Origin: an uncultured Bacteroidales bacterium | GTDB lineage: Bacteria > Bacteroidota > Bacteroidia > Bacteroidales > UBA932 | Direction of reading: 5' to 3' | Assembly: GCA_900546395.1 (NCBI GenBank) | Contig: URDD01000002.1 | Span: 1 to 64,000 of the forward strand | DNA length: 64,000 nt | Shown here: positions 43,843 through 53,331 of the stretch, piece by piece | Numbering within the stretch: the stretch's first letter is position 1 | How the letters are laid out: each line of letters begins with the position of its first letter | The notes under the pieces: generated by a model | Database searches by the model: none | What the model saw: only the letters and a program-made list of their open reading frames with translations | Told to the model about the DNA's origin: nothing | Position numbers and translations under genes: made by a program

Positions 43843-43913
43843 GGTGCTATGGCCGAGTGGTTAGGCAATGGTCTGCAAAACCATGTAGAGCAGTTCGATT
43901 CTGCTTGGCACCT
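43843..43913 (+). tRNA. tRNA-Cys (anticodon GCA)
   Basis: The cloverleaf is complete: acceptor GGTGCTA with TGGCACC (one G-T), a D-arm containing GAGTGGTTAGGCA, anticodon stem ATGGT/ACCAT with loop CTGCAAA (anticodon GCA at 43875-43877), and T-arm with GTTCGATTC. The discriminator is T and no CCA is encoded. The 71-base length is normal for tRNA-Cys. Confidence 0.95.
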
Positions 43914-43961
43914 CACTTATTGGTTATTAGTTTTAGTGTTATTAATTATGTGGTTAGTAAA

Positions 43962-43990
43962 GAGGTGTCCCGCGTGAGCGGCACAACCTC
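43962..43990 (+). other. Stem-loop in the tRNA-Cys trailer
   Basis: GAGGT (43962-43966) pairs with ACCTC (43986-43990), and CCGC pairs with GCGG around a GTGA tetraloop. It lies between the tRNA 3' end and a terminator, so it is probably transcribed with the tRNA or forms part of a separate short RNA. Confidence 0.5.
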
Positions 43991-44000
43991 ATCTGTTTTA

Positions 44001-44032
44001 GGGAGCATCAGTCTGATGTTCTCTTCTTTTTT
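44001..44032 (+). terminator. Terminator downstream of tRNA-Cys
   Basis: A ten-base stem (GGGAGCATCA with TGATGTTCTC, two G-T pairs) with a three-base loop, followed by TTCTTTTTTAT. It is a strong rho-independent terminator, about 90 bases past the tRNA end. Confidence 0.85.
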
Positions 44033-44066
44033 ATATGCTATTCTGTCAGACCTATTACCTTGATCC

Positions 44067-44146
44067 ATTCGGTACGGAAACACCCCCTCTGCGGTACCAA
44101 ACAGTATTCAATCCGCATTCGGTACGGAAAAGGCGCTTCTGCAGTA
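44067..44146 (+). repeat. Intergenic palindromic repeat, two direct copies
   Basis: Copy 1 (44067-44099) matches the unit at 3096-3127 except for about two bases. Copy 2 (44116-44146) is more divergent in the second half (GGCGCTTCTGCAGTAC). The two are 49 bases apart in the same orientation. GGTAC and GTACC ends let copy 1 fold into a hairpin. It lies between the tRNA terminator and the uvrB promoter. Confidence 0.72.
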
Positions 44147-44163
44147 CATATCAACAGCCAACT

Positions 44164-44195
44164 TTTGCAGGAGATTCCATTTCTTGTTAATTTTG
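44164..44195 (+). promoter_or_regulatory. uvrB promoter
   Basis: TTTG at 44164-44167, a 20-base spacer and TAATTTTG at 44188-44195. Transcription near 44202 rules out the in-frame ATG at 44184 and fixes the uvrB start at 44220. No SOS-box-like site was recognised. Confidence 0.75.
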
Positions 44196-44219
44196 CATGC
44201 ATTTCCTATAATATATATT

Positions 44220-46406
44220 ATGCGCTTCAAAATTGAGTCAGAATACAAGCCGTCCGGTGACCAGCCCGGAGCAATAGACGGTATCTCTTCGGCACTGGAG
44301 AGCGGAGTGGATGCTGTGACCCTTCTTGGTGTTACAGGATCTGGAAAAACATTCACTATGGCCAATGTCATAGAGAGGCTTCAGCGTCCTGCGCTGATTC
44401 TCAGTCATAACAAGACTCTTGCAGCCCAGCTTTACGGAGAGTTCAAATCATTTTTTCCGAACAATGCTGTAGAATACTTTGTCTCCTACTACGACTACTA
44501 CCAGCCTGAAGCCTACCTTCCGGTAACTGATACCTATATAGAAAAGGATTTGAGCATAAACGATGAAATAGAAAAACTCAGGCTCAGTGCGGCATCCTCA
44601 CTCCTTTCTGGCAGACGCGACGTGATAGTCATTTCCAGCGTTTCGTGCTTGTATGGAATCGGTAATCCGGATGACTTTCATGCGCAGACCGTTACAGTGA
44701 AAAAGGGGGAGACCAGAAGTATGACCAGACTTCTGTACCAGCTCGTGGATGCTCTTTACTCAAGGACGGAAGCAGATTTCAAGAGAGGAACATTCAGGGT
44801 CAGGGGGGATACAGTTGATATTTGCATAGGTTATGGAGACAATGCTGTCAGAATCGAGTTTTTCGGGGATGAAGTGGACAGCATATCAATAATTGACCCT
44901 GTGACAGGAGCATTTATTGATGAGTTGGATGAAGTTTCTATCTATCCTGCAAACAACTTCGTTACTACAAAGGAGCGCGCTGCTAAAGCTGTGAGTATGA
45001 TTCAGGATGATATGGTCAGGCAGTGTGAATTCTTCCAGGAAATAGGCAAACCACTTGAGGCCAAAAGGCTCAAGCAGAGGGTGGAGTATGATCTGGAGAT
45101 GATAAAGGAAATGGGATATTGTCCTGGAATCGAGAATTACTCAAGATATTTCGACGGAAGGACAGAAGGAATGAGACCTTTCTGCCTGATAGATTATTTC
45201 CCGAAGGATTTTATAACCTTTATCGATGAAAGTCATGTGACCCTTCCGCAGATCAGGGCAATGTACGGAGGTGACCATTCCAGAAAGTCAGTCCTGATCC
45301 AATACGGTTTCCGTCTCCCGGCAGCGGCTGACAACCGCCCGCTGAAATTTGATGAGTTCGAGGCGGTTTCCGGCCAGAAGGTATATGTCAGTGCTACGCC
45401 TGGAGATTATGAACTTGAAAAGTCGGAAGGTCTGGTGGTAGAGCAGGTTGTAAGGCCTACCGGACTTCTGGATCCTCCAATTGATGTGAGGCCGACCAAG
45501 AATCAGGTAGATGATCTTCTGGAAGAAATACGCAAGAGGGCGGAAGTGGATGAAAGGGTACTTGTAACGACACTTACGAAGAGAATGGCGGAGGAACTGG
45601 AAAAGTACTTTACAAAAATGGGGGTGAGATGCCGCTACATACACTCTGATGTCGATACTTTGGAGAGAGTGGAAATAATAGAGGACTTCAAGAACGGCCT
45701 TTTTGATGTTTTGGTCGGCGTCAATCTTTTAAGGGAAGGACTTGATATTCCTACTGTTTCACTTGTGGCAATACTTGATGCAGACAAAGAAGGCTTTCTC
45801 CGCTCCGGCCGTTCCCTGACTCAGACTGCGGGCCGGGCTGCCAGAAATGTGAACGGTCTTGTGATAATGTATGCGGACTCCATAACGAGGTCTATGCAGG
45901 AGACAATCTATGAGACAGACAGAAGAAGGGCCAAACAGATGGAGTATAATAAGCTCCACAATATAACTCCTAAACAGGTTGGAATCAAAAAGAACCTGCT
46001 TACAGAAGAATACGGACGTCAGGGTGCAGAAGAGAAGCGGAGGAATCCACGGCTTGCAAATACTGTTTCAGGTAAGGTGTCAGCGGCCAATTCATATGAT
46101 GATCCCCGCTATATACCTGATCCTAGCGATCTTGGCAAAGGCAGCATAAGTGTAGGGCTCGGACATGATTCCGTGCGCCAGAGTAATTCTGCATATAAGG
46201 ACGGGTATATTGAAGCTGATCTCGCCGCTGTCTTGCAGGATCCGGTCATACGTTCCATGAGCCGGGAGCAGGTCGAGAAGTCAGTAATGCAGGCCCGTAA
46301 AAACATGCAGAAAGCTGCTGCAGATCTTGATTTTCTCGCTGCTGCAAAATACAGGGATGAGATGTGGGCTCTTCAGGAATATCTGAAAGTCTGGAAAAAC
46401 AAGTGA
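44220..46406 (+). CDS. uvrB: UvrABC nucleotide-excision repair subunit UvrB
   Basis: The damage-verifying helicase-like subunit, which receives damaged DNA from UvrA and recruits UvrC. The 728 residues include Walker A GVTGSGKT near residues 38-45 and the beta-hairpin [14 protein letters not shown] near residues 91-104. A DEAD-type motif [11 protein letters not shown] lies near 338, and helicase motifs V and VI read [13 protein letters not shown] and QTAGRAARN. The C-terminal UVR domain at about 690-725 ([14 protein letters not shown]) binds UvrC. The sequence is full length. Confidence 0.96.
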   Translation: MRFKIESEYKPSGDQPGAIDGISSALESGVDAVTLLGVTGSGKTFTMANVIERLQRPALILSHNKTLAAQLYGEFKSFFPNNAVEYFVSYYDYYQPEAYLPVTDTYIEKDLSINDEIEKLRLSAASSLLSGRRDVIVISSVSCLYGIGNPDDFHAQTVTVKKGETRSMTRLLYQLVDALYSRTEADFKRGTFRVRGDTVDICIGYGDNAVRIEFFGDEVDSISIIDPVTGAFIDELDEVSIYPANNFVTTKERAAKAVSMIQDDMVRQCEFFQEIGKPLEAKRLKQRVEYDLEMIKEMGYCPGIENYSRYFDGRTEGMRPFCLIDYFPKDFITFIDESHVTLPQIRAMYGGDHSRKSVLIQYGFRLPAAADNRPLKFDEFEAVSGQKVYVSATPGDYELEKSEGLVVEQVVRPTGLLDPPIDVRPTKNQVDDLLEEIRKRAEVDERVLVTTLTKRMAEELEKYFTKMGVRCRYIHSDVDTLERVEIIEDFKNGLFDVLVGVNLLREGLDIPTVSLVAILDADKEGFLRSGRSLTQTAGRAARNVNGLVIMYADSITRSMQETIYETDRRRAKQMEYNKLHNITPKQVGIKKNLLTEEYGRQGAEEKRRNPRLANTVSGKVSAANSYDDPRYIPDPSDLGKGSISVGLGHDSVRQSNSAYKDGYIEADLAAVLQDPVIRSMSREQVEKSVMQARKNMQKAAADLDFLAAAKYRDEMWALQEYLKVWKNK

Positions 46407-46462
46407 CGGGTGCTGCGGGAGGTTGTGTCACGCAATGCAACCCTCGCATGTCAGGTTACTGT

Positions 46463-47344
46463 TTATCCATAGTATTCCTTCCGGTATTCTACAGGAGACA
46501 TTCCGATGTATTTTTTGAAAAATTTGGAGAATGCTGCCTGGTCGGAAAAATGCAGGACATCAGCGACTTGCTGAATAAGCATATTGTCATTCTGCAGAAG
46601 CTGAACGGCCAGTGACAGCACTTCACCTGCAATGATGTCGTGAGGCGACATTCCTGAGCATTCTTTTACCACTCTGGACAGATGCTTTGGAGTAACACAT
46701 AGTTCCCGGGCGTAGAAAGATACCTCTCTGTTGTCCTTGAAGTGTTTCCATACCATATCCATGAAGTTCACCATAATGACATCTTTTTTCTTGAGATTGT
46801 GTTTAGGTGGCTCTTTGTCAAATTTTTTTATTATTATGTCTCCAAAGTCAAGTGCCAGGCCGCGTATGCAAGTTTTGACCATTTCTGTTCTGTAATTGTG
46901 TTCAACTTTATACAGTGACTGCTCTATGTGTCTCATATGCTCGCATACAGTATCTGTTTCCAGTTGTGTGAGGCTTATTATAGGGTTCTTGAGAATTTTG
47001 AACATATAGTGCCTCGGACTGAGAATAACATCTCTGAGTGAGTCTGCAATGAACTTTCTGGTAGTTACTATGCAATAATATTCTGTATCCTTGCTGATTT
47101 CGTTGAATTCTACCTTTGTCCCCTCGAATACATCCATGTAGTCATAGCTTTTCATAGCTATGTTTCTGCCATTCATTGTCACTGACATTGTGCCGGATAC
47201 GAGAAGCATAAGGACTCTGCATCCGACAAGGCTGAACTTTGAGAAAGACTCCAGGTCTCCAGTCTTTAGAAAAATAAAATTTTCACCTATTTTTTGCTTG
47301 TCCTCAATAAATGAGCACAATTGTTGCATACTCCCTTGCTTCAT
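46463..47344 (-). CDS. AraC-family regulator divergent from RND efflux operon
   Basis: A 293-residue activator with a cupin-like N-terminal half (VSGTMSVTMNGRNIAMKSYDYMDV) and a C-terminal AraC domain at about 185-290 (SFYARELCVTPKHLSRVVKECSG; IQQVADVLHFSDQAAFSKFFKKYIGMSPVEYR). It is transcribed away from a complete RND pump operon, the usual arrangement for a local efflux regulator. Three TTGACAwAT repeats occupy the shared region, and one overlaps its own -7 box, which suggests autoregulation. An ATG at 47329 is an alternative start. Confidence 0.87.
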   Translation of the reverse strand: MKQGSMQQLCSFIEDKQKIGENFIFLKTGDLESFSKFSLVGCRVLMLLVSGTMSVTMNGRNIAMKSYDYMDVFEGTKVEFNEISKDTEYYCIVTTRKFIADSLRDVILSPRHYMFKILKNPIISLTQLETDTVCEHMRHIEQSLYKVEHNYRTEMVKTCIRGLALDFGDIIIKKFDKEPPKHNLKKKDVIMVNFMDMVWKHFKDNREVSFYARELCVTPKHLSRVVKECSGMSPHDIIAGEVLSLAVQLLQNDNMLIQQVADVLHFSDQAAFSKFFKKYIGMSPVEYRKEYYG

Positions 47345-47350
47345 GAATTT

Positions 47351-47490
47351 TTGACATATATGTGTTTAAAAATATCACATTTTGACAAATTGATATTACT
47401 TTTAAGCATATTGAATTTATCAATGCGATTTATTGACAAATGTAAAAGAAATTCTAACAAGTCAAAAGAAAAAAACATATAATATTTTTG
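47351..47490. promoter_or_regulatory. Divergent control region of AraC gene and RND efflux operon
   Basis: TTGACATAT (47351-47359), TTGACAAAT (47382-47390) and TTGACAAAT (47433-47441) are direct repeats. ATTGATA (47389-47395) and TATCAAT (47418-47424) are inverted. The minus-strand promoter is TTTG (47466-47463)-N18-TACATTTG (47444-47437). The plus-strand -7 box is TATTTTTG (47483-47490), with no -33 TTTG, as expected for an activated promoter. Confidence 0.6.
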
Positions 47491-47529
47491 CGCCGGAATT
47501 TAAAAGTGAAAAAATATATTTAAGGTAAA

Positions 47530-48654
47530 ATGATGAAAGTATTTAATGTAATGACAATCGGACTGTGTGTCCTCGCAAGTGTAGTGTCTTGCGGACAGCA
47601 GCAGGGAGCTCAGCAACAGCAGGCCAGACCAAGTGTTTATCCGCTTTTGACACTGGCTCCTGAAAACAGGACTCTGACAGTAAGTCATCCTGCAGTAGTG
47701 GAAGGAAAACAGTATGTAGAGGTTCGTCCTCAGGTTTCAGGAATCGTAACCAAAGTTCTTGTAAAGGAAGGAGCTGATGTCAAGAAGGGACAGACTCTGT
47801 TTGTGATAGATACAATCCCATATGCGGCTGCATACCAGACAGCCAAGGCTAATGTAGCGGCTGCCGCAGCCCAGGAGGCTACTGCAAAGTTGAATCTTGA
47901 AGGAAGTAAGGAACTTCATGCCCAGAAAGTCATATCAGACTTTGAACTTCAGACAGCGCAGAATACATACAATACAGCAGCAGCTTCTCTTGCACAGGCA
48001 AAGTCTCAGGAAATCAATGCTGCCAACAACTTGTCATTTACCAAGGTTAAGAGCCCTGTGAGCGGTTCTGCGGGTATGACATCAATCCGTGTAGGTACAC
48101 TTGTAAGCGCAGGAAGCGTATCGCTTATCAATGTGTCTGACAATTCACAGATGTATGTGTATTTCTCTCTTCCGGAGAAAGAAGTTCTGAGCCTTACAAA
48201 AGAATATGGTTCAATCAAAAATACCATTGACTCTTATGCAGAAGTTTCACTTGTCCTCAGTGACGGAACAACTTATGAGAAACCTGGTAAAATCGACGTT
48301 ATCAGCGGTATAGTTGACAAGAATACCGGTTCAGTAAGACTTCGTGCTGTGTTTGACAATGCTGAAGGAAGGCTTATGAGCGGCAGTGCGGCAAATATTG
48401 TAATCCCTTATTCAAGGGAGAACTGTATTGTAATTCCTCAGGAGGCTACATTTGAGGTACAGGACAGGGTTTACGCATATAAAGTGGTTGATGGAAAGAC
48501 AGCTGCAGCTCAGATTAAGGTCTTTAAGATTAATGACGGAAAAGAGTATATCGTTGAAGAAGGTCTTCAGGAAGGTGATGTGATCATTGCCGAGGGCGCA
48601 GGTCTCGTAAGAGAGGGGACTCCGGTAGCAACTTCTTCCGCTTCAGATAAATAA
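47530..48654 (+). CDS. RND efflux periplasmic adaptor (membrane fusion protein)
   Basis: A 374-residue lipoprotein of the AcrA/MexA family that links the inner-membrane pump to the outer-membrane channel. Lipobox SVVSC puts the lipid on Cys21. The barrel-sandwich half EVRPQVSGIVTKVLVKEGADVKKGQ is near residues 58-82, followed by an alpha-hairpin rich in Ala and Gln (about 100-165), a beta-barrel (FSLPEKEV) and a membrane-proximal domain. Lipid anchoring rather than a helix is usual in Bacteroidota. It leads a three-gene operon, with an 11-base gap to the pump gene. Confidence 0.93.
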   Translation: MMKVFNVMTIGLCVLASVVSCGQQQGAQQQQARPSVYPLLTLAPENRTLTVSHPAVVEGKQYVEVRPQVSGIVTKVLVKEGADVKKGQTLFVIDTIPYAAAYQTAKANVAAAAAQEATAKLNLEGSKELHAQKVISDFELQTAQNTYNTAAASLAQAKSQEINAANNLSFTKVKSPVSGSAGMTSIRVGTLVSAGSVSLINVSDNSQMYVYFSLPEKEVLSLTKEYGSIKNTIDSYAEVSLVLSDGTTYEKPGKIDVISGIVDKNTGSVRLRAVFDNAEGRLMSGSAANIVIPYSRENCIVIPQEATFEVQDRVYAYKVVDGKTAAAQIKVFKINDGKEYIVEEGLQEGDVIIAEGAGLVREGTPVATSSASDK

Positions 48655-48665
48655 GGAGAAAAAGC

Positions 48666-51600
48666 ATGAATCTCAAAACATTTATTGACCGTCCGATACT
48701 GTCGGTCGTAATATCCGTATTTATAGTGATGGTGGGAATCATTGGATTGTCCACTCTTCCAGTTGAGCAATATCCTGATATTGCTCCTCCTACCGTCAGA
48801 GTCAGTACTGTATATAGCGGTGCCAATGCAACAGCTGTCCAGAACAGTGTGATTGTACCATTGGAGCAGGCTATCAACGGTGTTGAGAACATGACGTACA
48901 TGACTTCAGATGCCAGTAATACCGGTTCTGCGTCAATAACCATTTATTTCAAGCAGGGAACAAATCCTGATATGGCAGCTGTCAATGTCCAGAACAGGGT
49001 ATCAAGAGCTTTGTCTATGTTGCCTGCGGAAGTTACAAAAGTCGGTGTGGAGACAATGAAGAGACAGAGCAGTATGCTTAAGGCTTTTGCGCTCTCCAGT
49101 CCGGACGGTACTTATGACGAGGTATTCCTTACCAACTACATGAGTATCAATATCAAGCCTGAGATACAGCGTATATCCGGCGTCGGTGAGGCTAATATCA
49201 TGGGTGGTGAATATGCAATGCGTATCTGGATGAAACCTGACATCATGTCTCAATATTCTCTTGAGCCGAGCGACATTACTGCAGCCCTTGCTTCACAGAA
49301 TATCGAGGCTTCAACAGGATCTCTTGGTGAGAATTCGGAAAATGTATATCAGTACACCCTTAAGTACAGAGGACGTCTTGAAACAGAGGAGCAGTTCGGA
49401 AATATTGTCATAAGGGCATTTGATGACGGACGTACCCTTAAATTGAAAGATATTGCCGATATCGAGCTCGGCGCTGAAACTTATTCATACGCCAGCCGTG
49501 TAATGGGTGCTCCTGGTGCGGCTATGATGGTGTATCAGACTGCAGGAAGTAACGCAAGTGAGATTATAGATGCCATCGATTCATATCTTGAGAAAACAGC
49601 GAAAGAGCTTCCGAAAGGAATCGAAATCGTTGATATGATGAGTACAAAGGACTTCCTGGATGCGTCAATCAACGAAGTAATCAAGACCCTCTTCGAGGCT
49701 ATCCTCCTGGTTGTCCTGGTGGTTTATTTCTTCCTCCAGAATGTGAGATCAACCATCATCCCTACGGTAAGTATCTTTGTGGCGCTTATAGGAACTTTTG
49801 CATTTATGGTTGCTGCAGGATTCTCCATCAACCTGCTTACATTGTTCGCACTGGTTCTTGCTATCGGTACAGTCGTCGATGATGCCATCATTGTCGTCGA
49901 GGCGGTGCAGGTCAAGTTTGACGAGGGGTACAGATCCTCATACAAGGCTGCCGTTGACGGAGTCAGCGGTGTGTCTTCGGCTATCATCACCGCCACACTC
50001 GTGTTTATGGCTGTGTTTATTCCGGTTTCATTCATGAGTGGTACTTCCGGTATTTTCTATACTCAGTTCGGTCTTACTATGGCTGCTGCCGTAGGTTTGT
50101 CAGCTATTAACTCCCTGACATTGTCTCCTGCTCTTTGTGCACTGATTCTCAAGCCTAATGAGATAGTTCCTGCAGGTGAGAAACCTAAGGAATTCTCTAC
50201 CCGTTTCCGTATGGCATTCGAGGCTTCTTTCAACAGAATCATCAAGAAGTACAAATATGCAGTGAAGTTCTTTATCAAGAACAAGTGGGCTGCAGGTCTC
50301 AGTCTCGTCGGTGCCATCGCACTTCTTATGTTCCTCATGAGTACGACTAAGACCAGCCTTGTTCCTAACGAGGATACAGGTTCCCTCTTTATGAGTATTG
50401 ACGCTCCTGTGGGAAGTACACTTAAGGAGACCAACGATATTCTTATCAAGGTCGAGAAAGAGCTCGCACAGATTCCTGAAATACGTGTATATAACCAGAT
50501 TGCAGGTTTCTCATTTGCAGGTATGGGTGCATCTCACGGACTTATGATGATCAAGTTGAAACCATGGGATGAAAGACCTGGAAAAGAACACAGCAACACT
50601 GCTGTCATGAATGAAATCTATCGCAGGACAGCCAAGTTCAAGGATGCCACTATTTTCGTGTTCGCACCTCCTATGATTTCCGGATACGGTACCGGTAACA
50701 GTTTCAACGTCGATATCCAGGACCGTTCAGGAAAAGGTATTGAGGCGTTGAGTAACGTGACAAACATGATGATCGCTGCGCTTAACAAGCGTCCTGAAGT
50801 TCAGATGGCATACACCTCATTCAGTTCTGACTTCCCTCAATATACTGTAGATGTGGATGCAGCAAAATGTCTTCGTGCTGGTATTACAGCCAATCAGGTA
50901 CTTTCTGTTGTCCAGGGATATTTCGGAAGTGCATATGTTTCCAACTTCAACAGGTTTACAAAACTTTACCGTGTCATAGTACAGGCAAGACCTGACTACA
51001 GAGACCAGGTACAGTCCCTTGACAATATCTTTGTAAAGACTGCATACGGAATGACTCCTGTAAGCCAGTTTGTTACATTGAGTAAGTCATACGGAGCAGA
51101 AATTCTTAACAGGTTCAACCTTTTCCCTTCAATTACAGTAATGGGTATGCCTAAGGACGGATACAGTTCAGGTGATATCATCAATGCTGTCAAGGAGGTC
51201 TCTGAGGAGGTTCTTCCTACAGGATTCGGTTATGAGTTCTCAGGTATGACACGTGAGGAGGCTCAGCTTGCAGAATCCCATACCACTACAATCATCTATA
51301 TGATTTGTATTATCTTCATCTACCTCATCCTCTGCGGTTTGTACGAGAGTATGTTCCTGCCTCTGGCTGTCATCTGTTCGGTTCCGTTCGGTCTTATGGG
51401 TTCATTCCTGTTTGCAAGAATATGGGGTATTGAAAGTAATATCTATATGCAGGTAGGTATCATTATGCTTATCGGACTTCTTTCCAAGACAGCTATCCTT
51501 ATTACGGAGTACGCAAGCGACAGAAGAAAGATGGGACTTTCACTCAGCCAGTCGGCAATATCGGCTGCAGGTGTACGTCTGAGACCTATCCTTATGACAG

Positions 51601-51803
51601 TGCTTACTATGGTGTTCGGACTTCTTCCTCTCGTAGTGGCAACAGGTGTCGGAGCAAACGGTTACCGTTCTCTCGGTGTGGGAGTTGTCGGCGGTATGAT
51701 AGTGGGTACTATTGCCCTGCTGTTCATCACCCCTACATTCTTTGTAATCTTCCAGTACATTGAAGAGAAAGTAATGGGTAAAAGAAAGGAGGAAAGAGCA
51801 TAA
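48666..51803 (+). CDS. RND multidrug efflux transporter (AcrB/MexB-like, HAE1)
   Basis: A 1045-residue proton-driven inner-membrane pump. It opens with FIDRPILSVVISVFIVMVGI, the standard HAE1 start (F-I-x-R-P-I). The proton-relay residues are present: the Asp pair in AIGTVVDDAIIVVEA near residues 402-416 and the Lys in LLSKTAILITEYA near residue 942. The length and twelve-helix plan with two large periplasmic loops match hydrophobe/amphiphile pumps that export drugs, bile salts or detergents. Its TAA overlaps the ATG of the outer-membrane channel gene. Confidence 0.95.
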   Translation: MNLKTFIDRPILSVVISVFIVMVGIIGLSTLPVEQYPDIAPPTVRVSTVYSGANATAVQNSVIVPLEQAINGVENMTYMTSDASNTGSASITIYFKQGTNPDMAAVNVQNRVSRALSMLPAEVTKVGVETMKRQSSMLKAFALSSPDGTYDEVFLTNYMSINIKPEIQRISGVGEANIMGGEYAMRIWMKPDIMSQYSLEPSDITAALASQNIEASTGSLGENSENVYQYTLKYRGRLETEEQFGNIVIRAFDDGRTLKLKDIADIELGAETYSYASRVMGAPGAAMMVYQTAGSNASEIIDAIDSYLEKTAKELPKGIEIVDMMSTKDFLDASINEVIKTLFEAILLVVLVVYFFLQNVRSTIIPTVSIFVALIGTFAFMVAAGFSINLLTLFALVLAIGTVVDDAIIVVEAVQVKFDEGYRSSYKAAVDGVSGVSSAIITATLVFMAVFIPVSFMSGTSGIFYTQFGLTMAAAVGLSAINSLTLSPALCALILKPNEIVPAGEKPKEFSTRFRMAFEASFNRIIKKYKYAVKFFIKNKWAAGLSLVGAIALLMFLMSTTKTSLVPNEDTGSLFMSIDAPVGSTLKETNDILIKVEKELAQIPEIRVYNQIAGFSFAGMGASHGLMMIKLKPWDERPGKEHSNTAVMNEIYRRTAKFKDATIFVFAPPMISGYGTGNSFNVDIQDRSGKGIEALSNVTNMMIAALNKRPEVQMAYTSFSSDFPQYTVDVDAAKCLRAGITANQVLSVVQGYFGSAYVSNFNRFTKLYRVIVQARPDYRDQVQSLDNIFVKTAYGMTPVSQFVTLSKSYGAEILNRFNLFPSITVMGMPKDGYSSGDIINAVKEVSEEVLPTGFGYEFSGMTREEAQLAESHTTTIIYMICIIFIYLILCGLYESMFLPLAVICSVPFGLMGSFLFARIWGIESNIYMQVGIIMLIGLLSKTAILITEYASDRRKMGLSLSQSAISAAGVRLRPILMTVLTMVFGLLPLVVATGVGANGYRSLGVGVVGGMIVGTIALLFITPTFFVIFQYIEEKVMGKRKEERA

Positions 51804-53185
51804 TGAAAAAGATACTTTTATTCGCAGCTACAGCCGTGATACTGAGCAGTTGCTCAATCTACGGCAAATATCAGAGGGACGAGAAACTGACTGAAGTTAC
51901 AGACAGTCTCTATCGTGCCGACATGGTGGATCCCAATTCCACTGACACAACTTCTCTCGGAAGTGTTCCTTGGGAAGAAATGTTTACAGATCCGTGCCTT
52001 CAGAACCTGATTGAAACAGGTCTGAAGCACAATGTGAACCTTCAGAGTGCTATCTTGAGGGTAGAACAGGCAAAGGCTCAGCTTTATGCTGCAAAATGGG
52101 CCTATTCTCCTACACTTAACCTCGTACCTCAGGGCGGGCTTACAAGTGTTGACGGAAACAAGGCCAGCTGGAACTATAACGTAGGAGCAGCTGCTACTTG
52201 GGACATAGATCTTTTCGGATCACTTCTCAATGCAAAGCGCGGCAGTCAGGCTGCACTTCTGCAGCAGCAGGCTTACCAGCAGGCTGTAAGGTCACAGATA
52301 ATAGCTACAATTGCCAATACTTACTATGCACTTATGATGCTTGACGAGCAGGTGGCTATAAGTAAGGAGAGTGTAGATCTCTGGAGAGAGCAGGTAAGGA
52401 CAATGGAGGCATGGATGCAGGGAGGACGAGTAAATGCCAGCTCTGTAACTCAGGCAAGGGCAAATCTCTATGGCCTGGAGGCAAGTTATTCAAATCTGCT
52501 GATGAGCAGAAGAGAGACTGAAAATGCTCTTTGCTCTCTCGTAGGAATGCCTTATTTCGAGATTGAGAGAACTACTCTTGCCGACCAGGTTATTCCTGAG
52601 GAGATGAAAGTAGGTATTCCTCTTCAGCTTCTGTCCAACAGACCTGACGTATATCAGGCTGAAATGGCTTTAGCAAGTGCATATTATAACACAAACAGGG
52701 CACGCTCGGCATTCTATCCTGCCATTAAACTCACAGGTTCTGCAGGCTGGACCAACAGTGTTGGGCAGGCGATTGCAAACCCTGCAGGATGGCTTCTCTC
52801 GGCTCTCGGACAGCTCACACAGCCTATTTTCAACCATGGCCAGCTCCGTGCAAACCTGAAAGTAAGCAAGGCTGAGGAAGAGATTGCAAGACTCAACTAC
52901 CGTCAGGCTCTTCTCAATGCAGGCGAACAGGTGAACAATGCTCTCCACGCCATTGAGACAAACGAGGATATGCTCCAGAAGCATACCGCACAGTGTGAAG
53001 ATTTGAAGAAGACAGTAATCTCTACTGAGAAGCTGTTTATGAATACAAGCGGTACCACTTATCTGAATCTCCTGACTGCACAGCAGTCTCTCCTTTCTGC
53101 ACAGCTTAATGTCGTAAATGACAAATACCAGTTGCTCCAGTCTGTAGTGACTCTTTATCAGTCACTCGGAGGCGGAAAGGAATAA
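51803..53185 (+). CDS. Outer-membrane efflux channel (TolC/OprM family, NodT-type)
   Basis: A 460-residue lipoprotein (lipobox ILSSC, Cys17) forming the trimeric outer-membrane duct of the RND system. Two repeats of the outer-membrane-factor domain are visible, each with long amphipathic helices (NLQSAILRVEQAKAQLYAAKW; YQAEMALASAYYNTNRARSAFYP). The NodT-type motif LLSNRPDVYQAE is near residue 275. The closing helix is TYLNLLTAQQSLLSAQLNVV. It is translationally coupled to the pump gene and followed by a terminator 40 bases on. Confidence 0.93.
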   Translation: MKKILLFAATAVILSSCSIYGKYQRDEKLTEVTDSLYRADMVDPNSTDTTSLGSVPWEEMFTDPCLQNLIETGLKHNVNLQSAILRVEQAKAQLYAAKWAYSPTLNLVPQGGLTSVDGNKASWNYNVGAAATWDIDLFGSLLNAKRGSQAALLQQQAYQQAVRSQIIATIANTYYALMMLDEQVAISKESVDLWREQVRTMEAWMQGGRVNASSVTQARANLYGLEASYSNLLMSRRETENALCSLVGMPYFEIERTTLADQVIPEEMKVGIPLQLLSNRPDVYQAEMALASAYYNTNRARSAFYPAIKLTGSAGWTNSVGQAIANPAGWLLSALGQLTQPIFNHGQLRANLKVSKAEEEIARLNYRQALLNAGEQVNNALHAIETNEDMLQKHTAQCEDLKKTVISTEKLFMNTSGTTYLNLLTAQQSLLSAQLNVVNDKYQLLQSVVTLYQSLGGGKE

Positions 53186-53226
53186 TAATTACTGTTAGGT
53201 CTCAACCAGTGTGGAGACCAATTGTT

Positions 53227-53272
53227 AAAAGGGCGTTTTCAAATGAAATATTTTGATTACGCCCTTTTAATT
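53227..53272 (+). terminator. Terminator of the RND efflux operon
   Basis: AAAAGGGCG (53227-53235) and CGCCCTTTT (53260-53268) form a nine-base stem. Its A- and T-flanked ends allow function on both strands, between convergent genes. A smaller stem GGTCTC/GAGACC (53198-53219) precedes it. Confidence 0.75.
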
Positions 53273-53331
53273 TGCATTATGTTTTGCAGTATGGTTTTGA
53301 TATGGCTATACGGTTATATTCGGCAGCGTTA

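Noticed and set aside
43843..43913. tRNA-Cys as an integration site of a mobile island
   Set aside because: No integrase, duplicated tRNA end or accessory cargo follows; uvrB comes next.
44067..44146. Direct repeats considered as a CRISPR array
   Set aside because: There are only two copies, they are palindromic and differ in sequence, and no cas genes are in the window.
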